In this document: piece after piece, positions 31,520 to 39,727 of the stretch
Layout: every line of letters starts with the position of its first letter
Position numbering within the stretch: position 1 is the first letter of the stretch
NCBI RefSeq assembly: GCF_009647655.1
Contig: NZ_WJFD01000006.1
Location: forward strand, 124,001-188,000
Origin: Chitinophaga sp. SYP-B3965
GTDB lineage: Bacteria; Bacteroidota; Bacteroidia; Chitinophagales; Chitinophagaceae
Direction of reading: 5' to 3'
DNA length: 64,000 bases
The notes under the pieces: model-generated
Databases searched by the model: none
What the model was told of the DNA's origin: nothing
Seen by the model: the letters and a program-made list of their open reading frames with translations, nothing else
Translations under genes and position numbers: made by a program

Positions 31520-32767
31520 TTAAAGTTCCAGCCATTTCCGCAATTCATTCATGGCTGCCACACAGGTCATATCAATGTTCCGGGCACGGTCATACCGGAA
31601 ACGGTGCAGTTTGGTGACGATCTTTCCTTTGCCACCCACCGCTATCCATACAGACCCAACGGGCTTTTCCTCCGTTCCGCCATCCGGCCCCATTATACCG
31701 GACACGGCCATTACGCAATCTACACCTAAAACCCGCAATGCACCTTCCGCCATTTCCCGCACTGTTTTCTCGCTCACCGCGCCATGTTTCTCCAGTGTTT
31801 CCGCCTGCACACCTAATACATGCTGTTTCACTTCATAAGAATAAGCCACCACACTTCCGTTAAAATAAGCGGAACTGCCGGGGATGGCAGTGATCAGGCT
31901 GGCAATCTTGCCGCCGGTACAACTCTCTGCAGTACCTACTGTCAGCTTCTTTTCTTTCAATATCTCTCCCAGCACCTCTCCCATCGTCACATCTTTTTCT
32001 GCTACCAGGATATCGCCCACTAAGGATTTCAGGGTATCAAATGCTTTGTTCAGTTCTGCTGCCGCGGATTGTTTATCTGGTGAAATGCTCGTGAGCCGCA
32101 GCTTTAACAACCCGTAATTGGGCAGATAAGCCAGTTTGATATGTTTGGGAAGATTCGTTTCAAAGTCCATGATCCTCTCTGCCACAAAGGATTCTCCCAT
32201 GCCTGCAGTGATCAGTGTATGATGCAGCAGCGCAGGAGTTTCAAAGCGCGCCTGCAACATGCCGATCACATCATTTTCCAAAATGCCCTTCATTTCATGC
32301 GGTACACCGGGCATAGATACATAGATCTTCCCTTCCTTTTCAAACCACATACCGGGCGCAGATCCTCTTTTATTTTGTATGATAGTGGCTACGTCCGGCA
32401 CCAGCGCCTGGTCCAGATTCCGCTGCAGCACAGGCAATCCGCGCATGGCAGACAATTGCAGCACATTCTGTAAAGCCAGTTCATCCTGCACCATCTTTCC
32501 GCCAAAATATTCACAAAGCACCGGCTTCGTAATATCATCCGCCGTAGGCCCCAGGCCACCGGTGATGAGGATGATGTGCGAGTTCTTCCCTTCTTCTTCC
32601 AACGCTTTGATGATCGCCGCTTTGTCATCTCCCACAGCCACCCTTCTTTGTATCCAGATGCCTATCTCATTCAGCCGCTGCGCCATCCAGGCGGAATTGG
32701 TATCAATGGTTTGTCCTATCAGCAACTCATCTCCGATAGTGATGAGGCTGGCGTAGATCTTTTCCAT
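31520..32767 (-). CDS. cinA: CinA family protein (NMN amidohydrolase / competence-damage inducible)
   Basis: 415 residues, the two-domain form. The N-terminal half is a MoCF-like domain (IGDELLIGQTIDTNSAWMA, ITGGLGPTADDITKP) with pyrophosphatase-type character; the C-terminal half is the PncC-like NMN deamidase (GTAESCTGGKIASL, YFNGSVVAYSYEVKQ, AVSGIMGPDGG). It acts in pyridine-nucleotide salvage. It is 18 bases downstream of a thioesterase gene and probably co-transcribed. Confidence 0.94.
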   Translation of the reverse strand: MEKIYASLITIGDELLIGQTIDTNSAWMAQRLNEIGIWIQRRVAVGDDKAAIIKALEEEGKNSHIILITGGLGPTADDITKPVLCEYFGGKMVQDELALQNVLQLSAMRGLPVLQRNLDQALVPDVATIIQNKRGSAPGMWFEKEGKIYVSMPGVPHEMKGILENDVIGMLQARFETPALLHHTLITAGMGESFVAERIMDFETNLPKHIKLAYLPNYGLLKLRLTSISPDKQSAAAELNKAFDTLKSLVGDILVAEKDVTMGEVLGEILKEKKLTVGTAESCTGGKIASLITAIPGSSAYFNGSVVAYSYEVKQHVLGVQAETLEKHGAVSEKTVREMAEGALRVLGVDCVMAVSGIMGPDGGTEEKPVGSVWIAVGGKGKIVTKLHRFRYDRARNIDMTCVAAMNELRKWLEL

Positions 32768-32785
32768 GCTGGTGTGTTTTGTGTA

Positions 32786-33196
32786 TTATTGGAAATATAC
32801 AGCCAGCTTCTCTCTCAGAGCTTCCGGCATGTTCATGCGCGTTTTATTTCTGGCATCAATGAAAGCCAGTGTAACAGTGCCCACATTCAATAACTCCCCC
32901 TTCTGATTATATAACTCTGAATGGAACTGTATCTTATGGTTGGTGGTCAGTTCCTTCAGGATCGTTTTTACCGTGATCACATCATCATAATAAGCAGGGC
33001 GCAGGTACTTTACGTGCAACTCTCCTACCGGCATGATCACTCCCTGGTCTTCCAGTTCCTTATACGTAAATCCCAGCTGGCGGATAGCATCGGTACGGCC
33101 TACTTCATAATACAAGGCATAATTTCCGTAGTAGAGATAACCCATCTGGTCTGTTTCGCCATAACGAACGCGAATATCAATCGTAGTACTGTACAT
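32786..33196 (-). CDS. 4HBT-fold acyl-CoA thioesterase (YbgC/FadM type)
   Basis: 136 residues from the ATG at 33196; codons further upstream are out of family character. The hot-dog motif IRVRYGETDQMGYLYYGNY contains the catalytic Asp, followed by YYEVGRTDAIRQLG and HVKYLRPAYYDDVITV. Hydrolyses acyl-CoA; the chain preference is unknown. It leads a short leftward group with cinA and lies after the DoxX gene. Confidence 0.92.
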   Translation of the reverse strand: MYSTTIDIRVRYGETDQMGYLYYGNYALYYEVGRTDAIRQLGFTYKELEDQGVIMPVGELHVKYLRPAYYDDVITVKTILKELTTNHKIQFHSELYNQKGELLNVGTVTLAFIDARNKTRMNMPEALREKLAVYFQ

Positions 33197-33283
33197 AATG
33201 CAAAAAGGGAAATTGAAGGTGTAAATGTAGGATATTCCCACAAGCACCAACAAATTCCCTTTTTACTTTTTATTTTTTACGGT

Positions 33284-33694
33284 TTAGTTACCGACAGCTC
33301 CGTCTATAGAATACTTACCAGGGCCTGTGATCAGGATGGCAACAAAGGCTAACAGGAAAAGAATAGGCAATTCCTGTTTGTCCAGACCATCTGCTTTGTG
33401 GATCATGAAAACTACCACGCTGAAGAGAATGATCAGCGGAACGGTAGCCAGGCGTGTCAGCAAACCTAACACCAGCAACGCACCACAGAAGAATTCCGCA
33501 AATACGGTCAATCCCAGTGAAGCAGTTTTACCAATGCCGAACGGATCTGCAAACTGACTTGCGTAAGTGGAGAAACCTTTTAATTTAGGCCAGCCATGGC
33601 GTAACATGATCATTGCGCCAAAACCAACACGCAGGATCAGTAGTGATAAATTCACCTGGCCATTTGTGAAACGGGCGGATAAGAGTTTTTTCAT
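33284..33694 (-). CDS. DoxX family membrane protein
   Basis: 136 residues with four hydrophobic segments. LLILRVGFGAMIMLRHGWPKL is the hallmark first helix, followed by LTVFAEFFCGALLVLGLLTRLA, which is the conserved middle motif, and LPILFLLAFVAILITGPGKYSID at the end. DoxX proteins are inner-membrane subunits linked to redox reactions; the partner is unknown. A perfect -7 element (TAAATTTG, 33743-33736) lies 41 bases upstream, and the leftward gene block begins here. Confidence 0.9.
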   Translation of the reverse strand: MKKLLSARFTNGQVNLSLLILRVGFGAMIMLRHGWPKLKGFSTYASQFADPFGIGKTASLGLTVFAEFFCGALLVLGLLTRLATVPLIILFSVVVFMIHKADGLDKQELPILFLLAFVAILITGPGKYSIDGAVGN

Positions 33695-34003
33695 AGTAGA
33701 TAATTGGTTTGATTCTTGTTAAGTATACCAGTGCTCAAATTTAGATAGAATCTAATATATATCATCATTAAATTCAAAATTCGGCAGTTATCCACATCCT
33801 GTAGTTATCCACACAGGGTAGATAACCTCCAAGGGGCTAAAAAACTATAAAAATATATATTTGCCCTGTTTGTCAACCTCAATCTATTGCCAATTTTAGC
33901 ATTCGGGAGCAAGGGCCTTAAAATCCGGCACTGTCTTGCTTTTGAAATAATTTCAGTCTGGAACCGTTTTAAACAAAATAATACTCGAAATAACACATAC
34001 AGC
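33695..34003. other. intergenic region with two perfect DnaA boxes: candidate replication origin
   Basis: TTATCCACA occurs exactly at 33788-33796 and 33805-33813, same strand, 17 bp apart, plus a degenerate inverted TTATCTACC on the minus strand near 33827-33819. Two strongly A/T-rich tracts flank the boxes (33736-33780 and 33840-33863), with a short GC cluster (CCAAGGGGC) between. Genes diverge from this spot: a leftward block on one side, a rightward operon on the other. No dnaA is nearby. A -7 element TATATTTG at 33856-33863 could serve the TPR operon with a 140-base leader. Confidence 0.45.
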
Positions 34004-37000
34004 ATGAAGCTATTCACTCGAAAGAACTTCTCTCTTCCACCTTTGCATGTATTCTTCCTCATGGCAGGGATCGCCGGATCCACCGCCGTCCACGCGCAGC
34101 AAACACGTGTGTACACGGAGCCGGACAAAACTTTCAAGGAAGCACAGCAATTGTACCGCGACGGGAAATATGCCATTTCCATGCAATTGTTTAAAAAAAC
34201 AATTGACGATATCAGCTATTTCCAGGAAACCAACCGTTCCCTCGTGAATACGGACGCACATTACTATTATGCCATGTGCGCCCTGAAATTGCAAAATGAA
34301 GATGCAGAGAAAAAGGCGCTCTATTTTATCAAAAACTTTAATAACAGCGCCCGGGAACAAATGGTAAGCTATCAGCTGGCCCGGTTCTATTTCCACCGGA
34401 ACAAATTCACGGAAGCTATTCCTTACTATGAAGCAGCCAGTATTGATAACCTTTCCAACGAAGACATTGCAGATGCCAAATTCGAACTGGCCTATTGTTA
34501 CTTCAATGTGAAGGATTTCAAAAAGGCACAACCGCTTTTTGCTTCCATCAAGGAAATTCAAAACAAATATTACATCCCCGCCAATTATTATTTCGGCTTC
34601 ATCTCCTATTACAACAAACAGTATGATGCTGCCCTGAACAGCTTCAAACGCGTACAGGGAGATCCGAAATATGATGCCGTGGTGCCCTACTATATCGCAG
34701 AGATCTACTACTTCCAGGGCAAGAAAGATCAGCTGATCTCCTACGCGGAACCACTGATCCGCAAAGGCAACATGTATTATGAAGCTGAATTGAAACAACT
34801 GGTGGGCCAGGCTTACTTCGAAAAGAAGGATTATCCCAAAGCCCTTCCTTACCTGGAAGAATACCAGGAGAATGCAGAGGAAGTAAGGAAAGAAGATGTA
34901 TACCAGATCTCTTACGCTTATTACCAAACCGCAAACCTGGATAAAGCCATCGTAGGTTTTAAACAGCTGAGCAGTGAAAAAGATTCCCTTGGCCAGAACT
35001 CTATGTACCTGCTGGGTGACTGTTACCTCCGCACAGGTCAGAAAGCCAACGCCCGGAACGCCTTTGCCTTCTGCGCCCGCAACAGCTCCAACCCTAAGCA
35101 ACAGGAAATATCCCGTTTCAATTACGGTAAGCTGTCTTTCGAATTAGGTTACCAGGATGCTGCCATCACGGAGTTAACCACTTTCGTAAATAACTATCCC
35201 CGTTCTGAATACAACAAAGAAGCGCGGGAAATACTCGTGCAGCTTTTTGCCAATACCAATAACTACAAAGAAGCCATTGCCATCCTGGAACAATTGCCTG
35301 AAAAAAGCCCGGCAGTATTAAAGGCCTACCAGAAAGTAGCCTACGGCCGCGCCACACAGTTAGTGAACGATCAGCAACTGGCAGAAGCAGAACGCCTGCT
35401 GGATATTGCCCTCGCTAATCCATATGATCAGCAGATCAGCCAGCTGGCCCAGTTCTGGAAAGCAGAAATAGCGCTGCGCCAGAATAATACAGATAAAGCC
35501 ATCAACAGCCTCCAGGCTTATTTCAGCACAGGCACTACCCCTGTTTCCGGCGAAGCCAATACACAAACGGCCAGCTACAACATGGGATACAGCCTCCTGA
35601 AAAAAGAACAATACGCCACCGCCTTACCTTACTTTGAATCCGCGCAGAAAGCCAGCGGCCCTAATGCAGGGCGCATCACCAACGATGCCGTACTGCGGGC
35701 TGCAGACTGTTATTACATGCTGCGTGATTTTGCCAAAGCCACCGCGCTGTACGACAGGATCATCAATGCAAACGACCCCGGCGCTGATTATGCTACCTAC
35801 CAAAAAAGTATCATACTCGGTATCCAGGGCAAACACACGGATAAACTGGCCCTGCTAAAACAACTTGCCACCAAGTATCCCGGTTCCAACTTCACGAATG
35901 AATCTGAAATGGAAATTGCAGATACCTACCTGAGTGACGAACGTTTTAACGAAGCCATCCCTTATCTCAAGAACGTACTGCAAAAGCAACCAACCGGACC
36001 GAACGCTCCTAAAGCGCTCCTCAAACTCGGATTGGCTTATTTCAATACAGACCAGGATAATACCGCCATGCAATACTTCCGCCAGGTGGTAGAAAAGTTC
36101 CCGAACTCCACAGAAGCAAATGAAGCCCTGCAAAGTATCCGCACCATCTATGTGGAACAAGGTAAAACAGATGATTACCTCGCATTGCTGAAAGCATCCG
36201 GTAAGTCTGTTTCTGTTTCCGCAGAAGATTCCATCACGTATGCTGCCGCTGAAACCCGCTTCAGCAATGCAGACTACGCCGGTGCCATCACCGCCTTCAC
36301 CAACTACCTGCAGAAATATCCGAACGGTCAGTTTGCATTACAGGCCAGTTTCTATAAAGCAGAATGCCTCTACAACAATAAAGATTACGTGAACGCATTG
36401 CCCGCATATGAGTTTGTACTCACCCGCGGAACCAGTCCGTTTGCAGAACGCTCCGCTTTACAGGCCGCGTACCTGAACTATTACCAGGTAAAGAATTATG
36501 CGAAGGCGAAAGAATACTACCAGCAACTGCTCAGCGTATCTACCAACAAAGAAAACACACTGGCTGCCAACCGCGGATTACTGCGGAGCAATTACCAGTT
36601 AAAGAGTTGGGATGATGTAAGCGTGCAGGCAGAACAATTGTTATCCGGCAGCAATCTCAGTACAGATGACCAGATCATTGGCCATTTCTACCTTGGTAAA
36701 GCACAGCAGGAAAAGCAACAGTATGACCAGGCCATAGAAGAATATAAAGTAGCTGCCGGCCTTACTAAATCAGAGATCGGAGCGGAAGCCCGCTACGGCA
36801 TCGCTAATTGCTACTTCCTGAAAAATGATCTGGCCGCTGCGGAAAAAGCAGGCTTTGATGTGATCAAGAATACATCCTCGTATGAATTCTGGACGGCGAA
36901 AGCATACATCCTCTTAGGAGATGTATACGCCCGTCAGAAAGATTATTTCAACGCAAAAGCTACTTTCCAGAGCATTGCGGAAAACTGTCCTATCCCCGAG

Positions 37001-37072
37001 CTGAAAGCAGAAGCCAAAGACAAACTGGCCAAAGCAGAAGCAGAAGAAAAAGCAGGTTCCAAGATCAAATAA
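34004..37072 (+). CDS. large exported TPR-repeat protein
   Basis: 1022 residues from the ATG at 34004, where a signal peptide begins (MKLFTRKNFSLPPLHVFF, cleavage after VHAQ); 39 upstream in-frame codons lack family character. The whole mature part consists of tetratricopeptide repeats, about two dozen, with typical units such as FYFHRNKFTEAIPYYEAA and AYFNTDQDNTAMQYFRQVV. Such periplasmic scaffolds bind envelope partners. It is the first gene of an operon with an outer-membrane barrel (19 bases downstream) and an HU-CCDC81/SPOR protein, a combination that recurs in Bacteroidota. Confidence 0.92.
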   Translation: MKLFTRKNFSLPPLHVFFLMAGIAGSTAVHAQQTRVYTEPDKTFKEAQQLYRDGKYAISMQLFKKTIDDISYFQETNRSLVNTDAHYYYAMCALKLQNEDAEKKALYFIKNFNNSAREQMVSYQLARFYFHRNKFTEAIPYYEAASIDNLSNEDIADAKFELAYCYFNVKDFKKAQPLFASIKEIQNKYYIPANYYFGFISYYNKQYDAALNSFKRVQGDPKYDAVVPYYIAEIYYFQGKKDQLISYAEPLIRKGNMYYEAELKQLVGQAYFEKKDYPKALPYLEEYQENAEEVRKEDVYQISYAYYQTANLDKAIVGFKQLSSEKDSLGQNSMYLLGDCYLRTGQKANARNAFAFCARNSSNPKQQEISRFNYGKLSFELGYQDAAITELTTFVNNYPRSEYNKEAREILVQLFANTNNYKEAIAILEQLPEKSPAVLKAYQKVAYGRATQLVNDQQLAEAERLLDIALANPYDQQISQLAQFWKAEIALRQNNTDKAINSLQAYFSTGTTPVSGEANTQTASYNMGYSLLKKEQYATALPYFESAQKASGPNAGRITNDAVLRAADCYYMLRDFAKATALYDRIINANDPGADYATYQKSIILGIQGKHTDKLALLKQLATKYPGSNFTNESEMEIADTYLSDERFNEAIPYLKNVLQKQPTGPNAPKALLKLGLAYFNTDQDNTAMQYFRQVVEKFPNSTEANEALQSIRTIYVEQGKTDDYLALLKASGKSVSVSAEDSITYAAAETRFSNADYAGAITAFTNYLQKYPNGQFALQASFYKAECLYNNKDYVNALPAYEFVLTRGTSPFAERSALQAAYLNYYQVKNYAKAKEYYQQLLSVSTNKENTLAANRGLLRSNYQLKSWDDVSVQAEQLLSGSNLSTDDQIIGHFYLGKAQQEKQQYDQAIEEYKVAAGLTKSEIGAEARYGIANCYFLKNDLAAAEKAGFDVIKNTSSYEFWTAKAYILLGDVYARQKDYFNAKATFQSIAENCPIPELKAEAKDKLAKAEAEEKAGSKIK

Positions 37073-37091
37073 TTTATAGCATTTAACGCAT

Positions 37092-38738
37092 ATGAATCTT
37101 ACCATCCAGCATACAACGAAATTCTTCCTGGCACTTGGCGCAGGTTTACTCATACAACAGGCTGCCACGGCCCAGAAGAAGGATACGCTCAAACAGGAAA
37201 CGATCGACATCATTTCCAAATACCAGCCTAAACTGCCCAATGCAGCCAAGCTGAACCTCACTGCTTCCCTGCCCTCTGTGGATACTTCCCGGCCAAGGTT
37301 AGGCTACCAGGTGCCCGCGCTGAACCTTTACTTTATGTATCAGCCGGTGCCCATCCGCCCCCTTGCTTTAGGAAAGGATACTTCTTCCCTGCAATTGCAG
37401 AATAACTATGTGAAACTGGGATACGGCAACTTCCAGACCCCATTGGTACAGGCAGGTTTTGGTACCGGCAGGGCAGACAAATACAACCTTGGCCTCTACT
37501 TTAATTACACTTCTTCAAAAGGAGATATAGAGAACCAGGATTACACCAACGTGAATGTACTGGGTTCCGGCACTTACTTCTCTCCTCTCTTTGAATTCAA
37601 TGCCAGCCTTGGTTACAACCTGAACCAGGTGCATTATTATGGTTATGATCATAGCATGTATGAGTTCAGCAAAGGAGATGTAAAACAGAGCTTTAATGAA
37701 GTGATCGCGAAAGTAGGCGCTAAGAACCGTCCGCAGAACGACTGGGCATTCCAGTTCCAGCCGCAGGCAGAGTTCATCGTGTTCGGTGATTCTTACAAAC
37801 GCATGGAAAACACCTTTGTACTGAAAGCCCCTATCCGCAAACAATTGTTTGAAGATATCTGGATCAAGGCAGAAGGTATGGTGGACCTCAGTAATTTTAA
37901 AGAAGATAACAACGAGCAGATCAATAACAGCGTAGCCGCCATCCACCCCGCCGTAGAGGTGACCAAACCGGGCTTTATGCTCCATGCCGGCGTGAATCCT
38001 ACCTGGACCAACGACAAGTTCTACCTGCTGCCGGACATCGTGAATGAATCACACCTGATCCGCAAAAAACTCATCCTGAGCAGTGGATGGATCTCTTATA
38101 TAGACAAGAACAATTTCCGCAACCTCGCCAACAAGAACCCTTTCATTGAAAGGTATCCTGACGGTATCAGGAACACCCGTGTGGAAGAAAAGTACACTGG
38201 TATTAAAGGTACACTCGGCAGCCACCTCACCTATAACACCAAGTTTGCCGCCGTTACCTGGTACGATATGCCGCTCTTTGTGAATGATTCTATAGATGGC
38301 AAGAAGTTCTACATCAGGAATGAAGAAGAGCTCCGCGCCTTCCAGGCACATATAGAAGTAGGCTACCAGCAGGAAGAAAAGTTCCAGGTACGCCTTGCAC
38401 TGGATTGGTTCAATTATACCAAGCAGAAAACAGAACTGAAACCATGGCACCTGCAACCTTTCCAGGCTAATTTGTACGCACAATACACATTTGCCAAGAA
38501 ATTGCACCTGAACGCCAACCTGTATACCCTGAACGGCAGTTATTACGTACTGCCCAACGGATACTTCGGCAAAACGAAGTCTGTACAGGACCTGAACGCC
38601 GGGGCCACCTTCGATATCGGCAAGAATTTCAATATCTGGCTGACCGCCAATAACCTGTTCAGTTCTAAGTATCAGCGGTGGTATGGGTATCAATCCTATG
38701 GGTTAAACGTCCTGGGTGGTATAACGATTAAGTTTTAA
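37092..38738 (+). CDS. outer-membrane beta-barrel protein (TonB-receptor-like barrel without plug)
   Basis: 548 residues. A signal peptide ends at ATAQ (residues 25-28). After a short periplasmic linker the chain has about sixteen amphipathic strands rich in Tyr, Asn and Phe (YVKLGYGNFQTPLVQAGFG, YNLGLYFNYTSS, FNIWLTANNLFSSKYQRWYGY split only for description) and ends with the outer-membrane signature ITIKF. No plug domain or TonB box is seen. Its place between a TPR scaffold gene and an HU-CCDC81/SPOR gene suggests that the three form an envelope complex. Confidence 0.82.
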   Translation: MNLTIQHTTKFFLALGAGLLIQQAATAQKKDTLKQETIDIISKYQPKLPNAAKLNLTASLPSVDTSRPRLGYQVPALNLYFMYQPVPIRPLALGKDTSSLQLQNNYVKLGYGNFQTPLVQAGFGTGRADKYNLGLYFNYTSSKGDIENQDYTNVNVLGSGTYFSPLFEFNASLGYNLNQVHYYGYDHSMYEFSKGDVKQSFNEVIAKVGAKNRPQNDWAFQFQPQAEFIVFGDSYKRMENTFVLKAPIRKQLFEDIWIKAEGMVDLSNFKEDNNEQINNSVAAIHPAVEVTKPGFMLHAGVNPTWTNDKFYLLPDIVNESHLIRKKLILSSGWISYIDKNNFRNLANKNPFIERYPDGIRNTRVEEKYTGIKGTLGSHLTYNTKFAAVTWYDMPLFVNDSIDGKKFYIRNEEELRAFQAHIEVGYQQEEKFQVRLALDWFNYTKQKTELKPWHLQPFQANLYAQYTFAKKLHLNANLYTLNGSYYVLPNGYFGKTKSVQDLNAGATFDIGKNFNIWLTANNLFSSKYQRWYGYQSYGLNVLGGITIKF

Positions 38739-38772
38739 ATCGTAAACTTGCACTCAAACTGACCTGGCCGCA

Positions 38773-39693
38773 ATGCTACAGCAATACATCACAGAAGTCC
38801 TTTTTAAACAGCAATCCTGCTCTGTTCCGCAGGTAGGCACCTTTACGATCCAGCACATCCCTGCTCACTTTTCGGTGGTAGACCAGGTGTTAACACCTCC
38901 CCGCCAGCAAGTGAACTTTGATACCCGCTGGGAAGACGACGGCTCCTGCCTGCACTGGATCTCGCAAAAAGAAAACCTGGTAGATGCCGTAGCGGCCCTC
39001 AAGCTGGATAAATACCTGCAACAGTTCAGGGAAAGCCTGCAAACAGGTCAGCCCATTGACCTGCCAGGTGTTGGTTCCCTCCGGCTGGACCCTTTTGGCC
39101 AGATCCGCTTCACACCACAGGAATTACCGGATACCTGGCAGCCGATTGCCGTGCAACAGGTATTGCGGCCTGAATCTGCTCCCAAAGTATTGCAGGGCAC
39201 TACGGAAGTGGTGAACCAGGAAGTAGTGGAACACATGTCCGCCATACCGGAAGAATTTGAAAGTGGAGGCCGTTTCAGATGGTGGTGGGTGATCCTCCCG
39301 CTTTTCCTGATCGGAGCCGGCGTAGCTATTTACCTGTTGAAAGATGAATGGCAGACAGTTTCTCTGGTACCTGCTGATAAAGATACCCCGGTGGCACAGT
39401 CCATTGCACCTGTAACAGATTCGATACCGGCTGCAGTGCCTGAACCCGTGAGTGATTCCATCGCTTACTTCGTGGTGTTCCAGACCTTTAAAAGTCAATC
39501 CGAAGCACAGAAGATGTACGATAAACGAATTGGATGGGAGCAATTGGATGTAGTGATATTCACGGCTAAAGATTCAACTGCTTATAACCTCGCCATTCCT
39601 TTCCGCACATTGCCAATAGATACTACCATGGCAAAAGATTCCATAGAACACCGGTTCAAGGTCTCGAAGAACGCCATCAGCATAGCATATTAA
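38773..39693 (+). CDS. membrane-anchored HU-CCDC81 / SPOR-like protein
   Basis: 306 residues. Two tandem HU-fold segments of the CCDC81 type occupy residues 1-60 (MLQQYITEVLFKQQSC, VPQVGTFTIQ) and 70-125 (LKLDKYLQQFRESLQTG, PGVGSLRLDPFGQI). A transmembrane helix follows at residues 175-193 (WWWVILPLFLIGAGVAIYL). The C-terminal 75 residues (YFVVFQTFKSQSEAQKMYD to RFKVSKNAISIAY) have the SPOR alpha/beta pattern that binds peptidoglycan. In comparative work on the HU/IHF superfamily such proteins were proposed to link chromosome and envelope; no experiment is implied here. Third gene of the operon, ended by a strong terminator. Confidence 0.85.
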   Translation: MLQQYITEVLFKQQSCSVPQVGTFTIQHIPAHFSVVDQVLTPPRQQVNFDTRWEDDGSCLHWISQKENLVDAVAALKLDKYLQQFRESLQTGQPIDLPGVGSLRLDPFGQIRFTPQELPDTWQPIAVQQVLRPESAPKVLQGTTEVVNQEVVEHMSAIPEEFESGGRFRWWWVILPLFLIGAGVAIYLLKDEWQTVSLVPADKDTPVAQSIAPVTDSIPAAVPEPVSDSIAYFVVFQTFKSQSEAQKMYDKRIGWEQLDVVIFTAKDSTAYNLAIPFRTLPIDTTMAKDSIEHRFKVSKNAISIAY

Positions 39694-39724
39694 AAAAGGG
39701 CCGATCATCTGATCGGCCCTTTTT
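39692..39724. terminator. bidirectional terminator between convergent operons
   Basis: AAAAAGGGCCGATC / GATCGGCCCTTTTT around loop ATCT, with T-runs in both directions. It serves the HU-CCDC81 operon (+) and the TonB receptor gene (-). Confidence 0.92.
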
Positions 39725-39727
39725 ATT

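Noticed and set aside
33788..33813. The two DnaA boxes as proof of an origin
   Set aside because: Only two perfect boxes and no dnaA nearby; kept as a candidate, not as an annotated origin.
34010..35101. 363-codon minus-strand frame inside the TPR gene
   Set aside because: It is antisense to a clear TPR protein; long antisense frames are common in genes with such codon bias.
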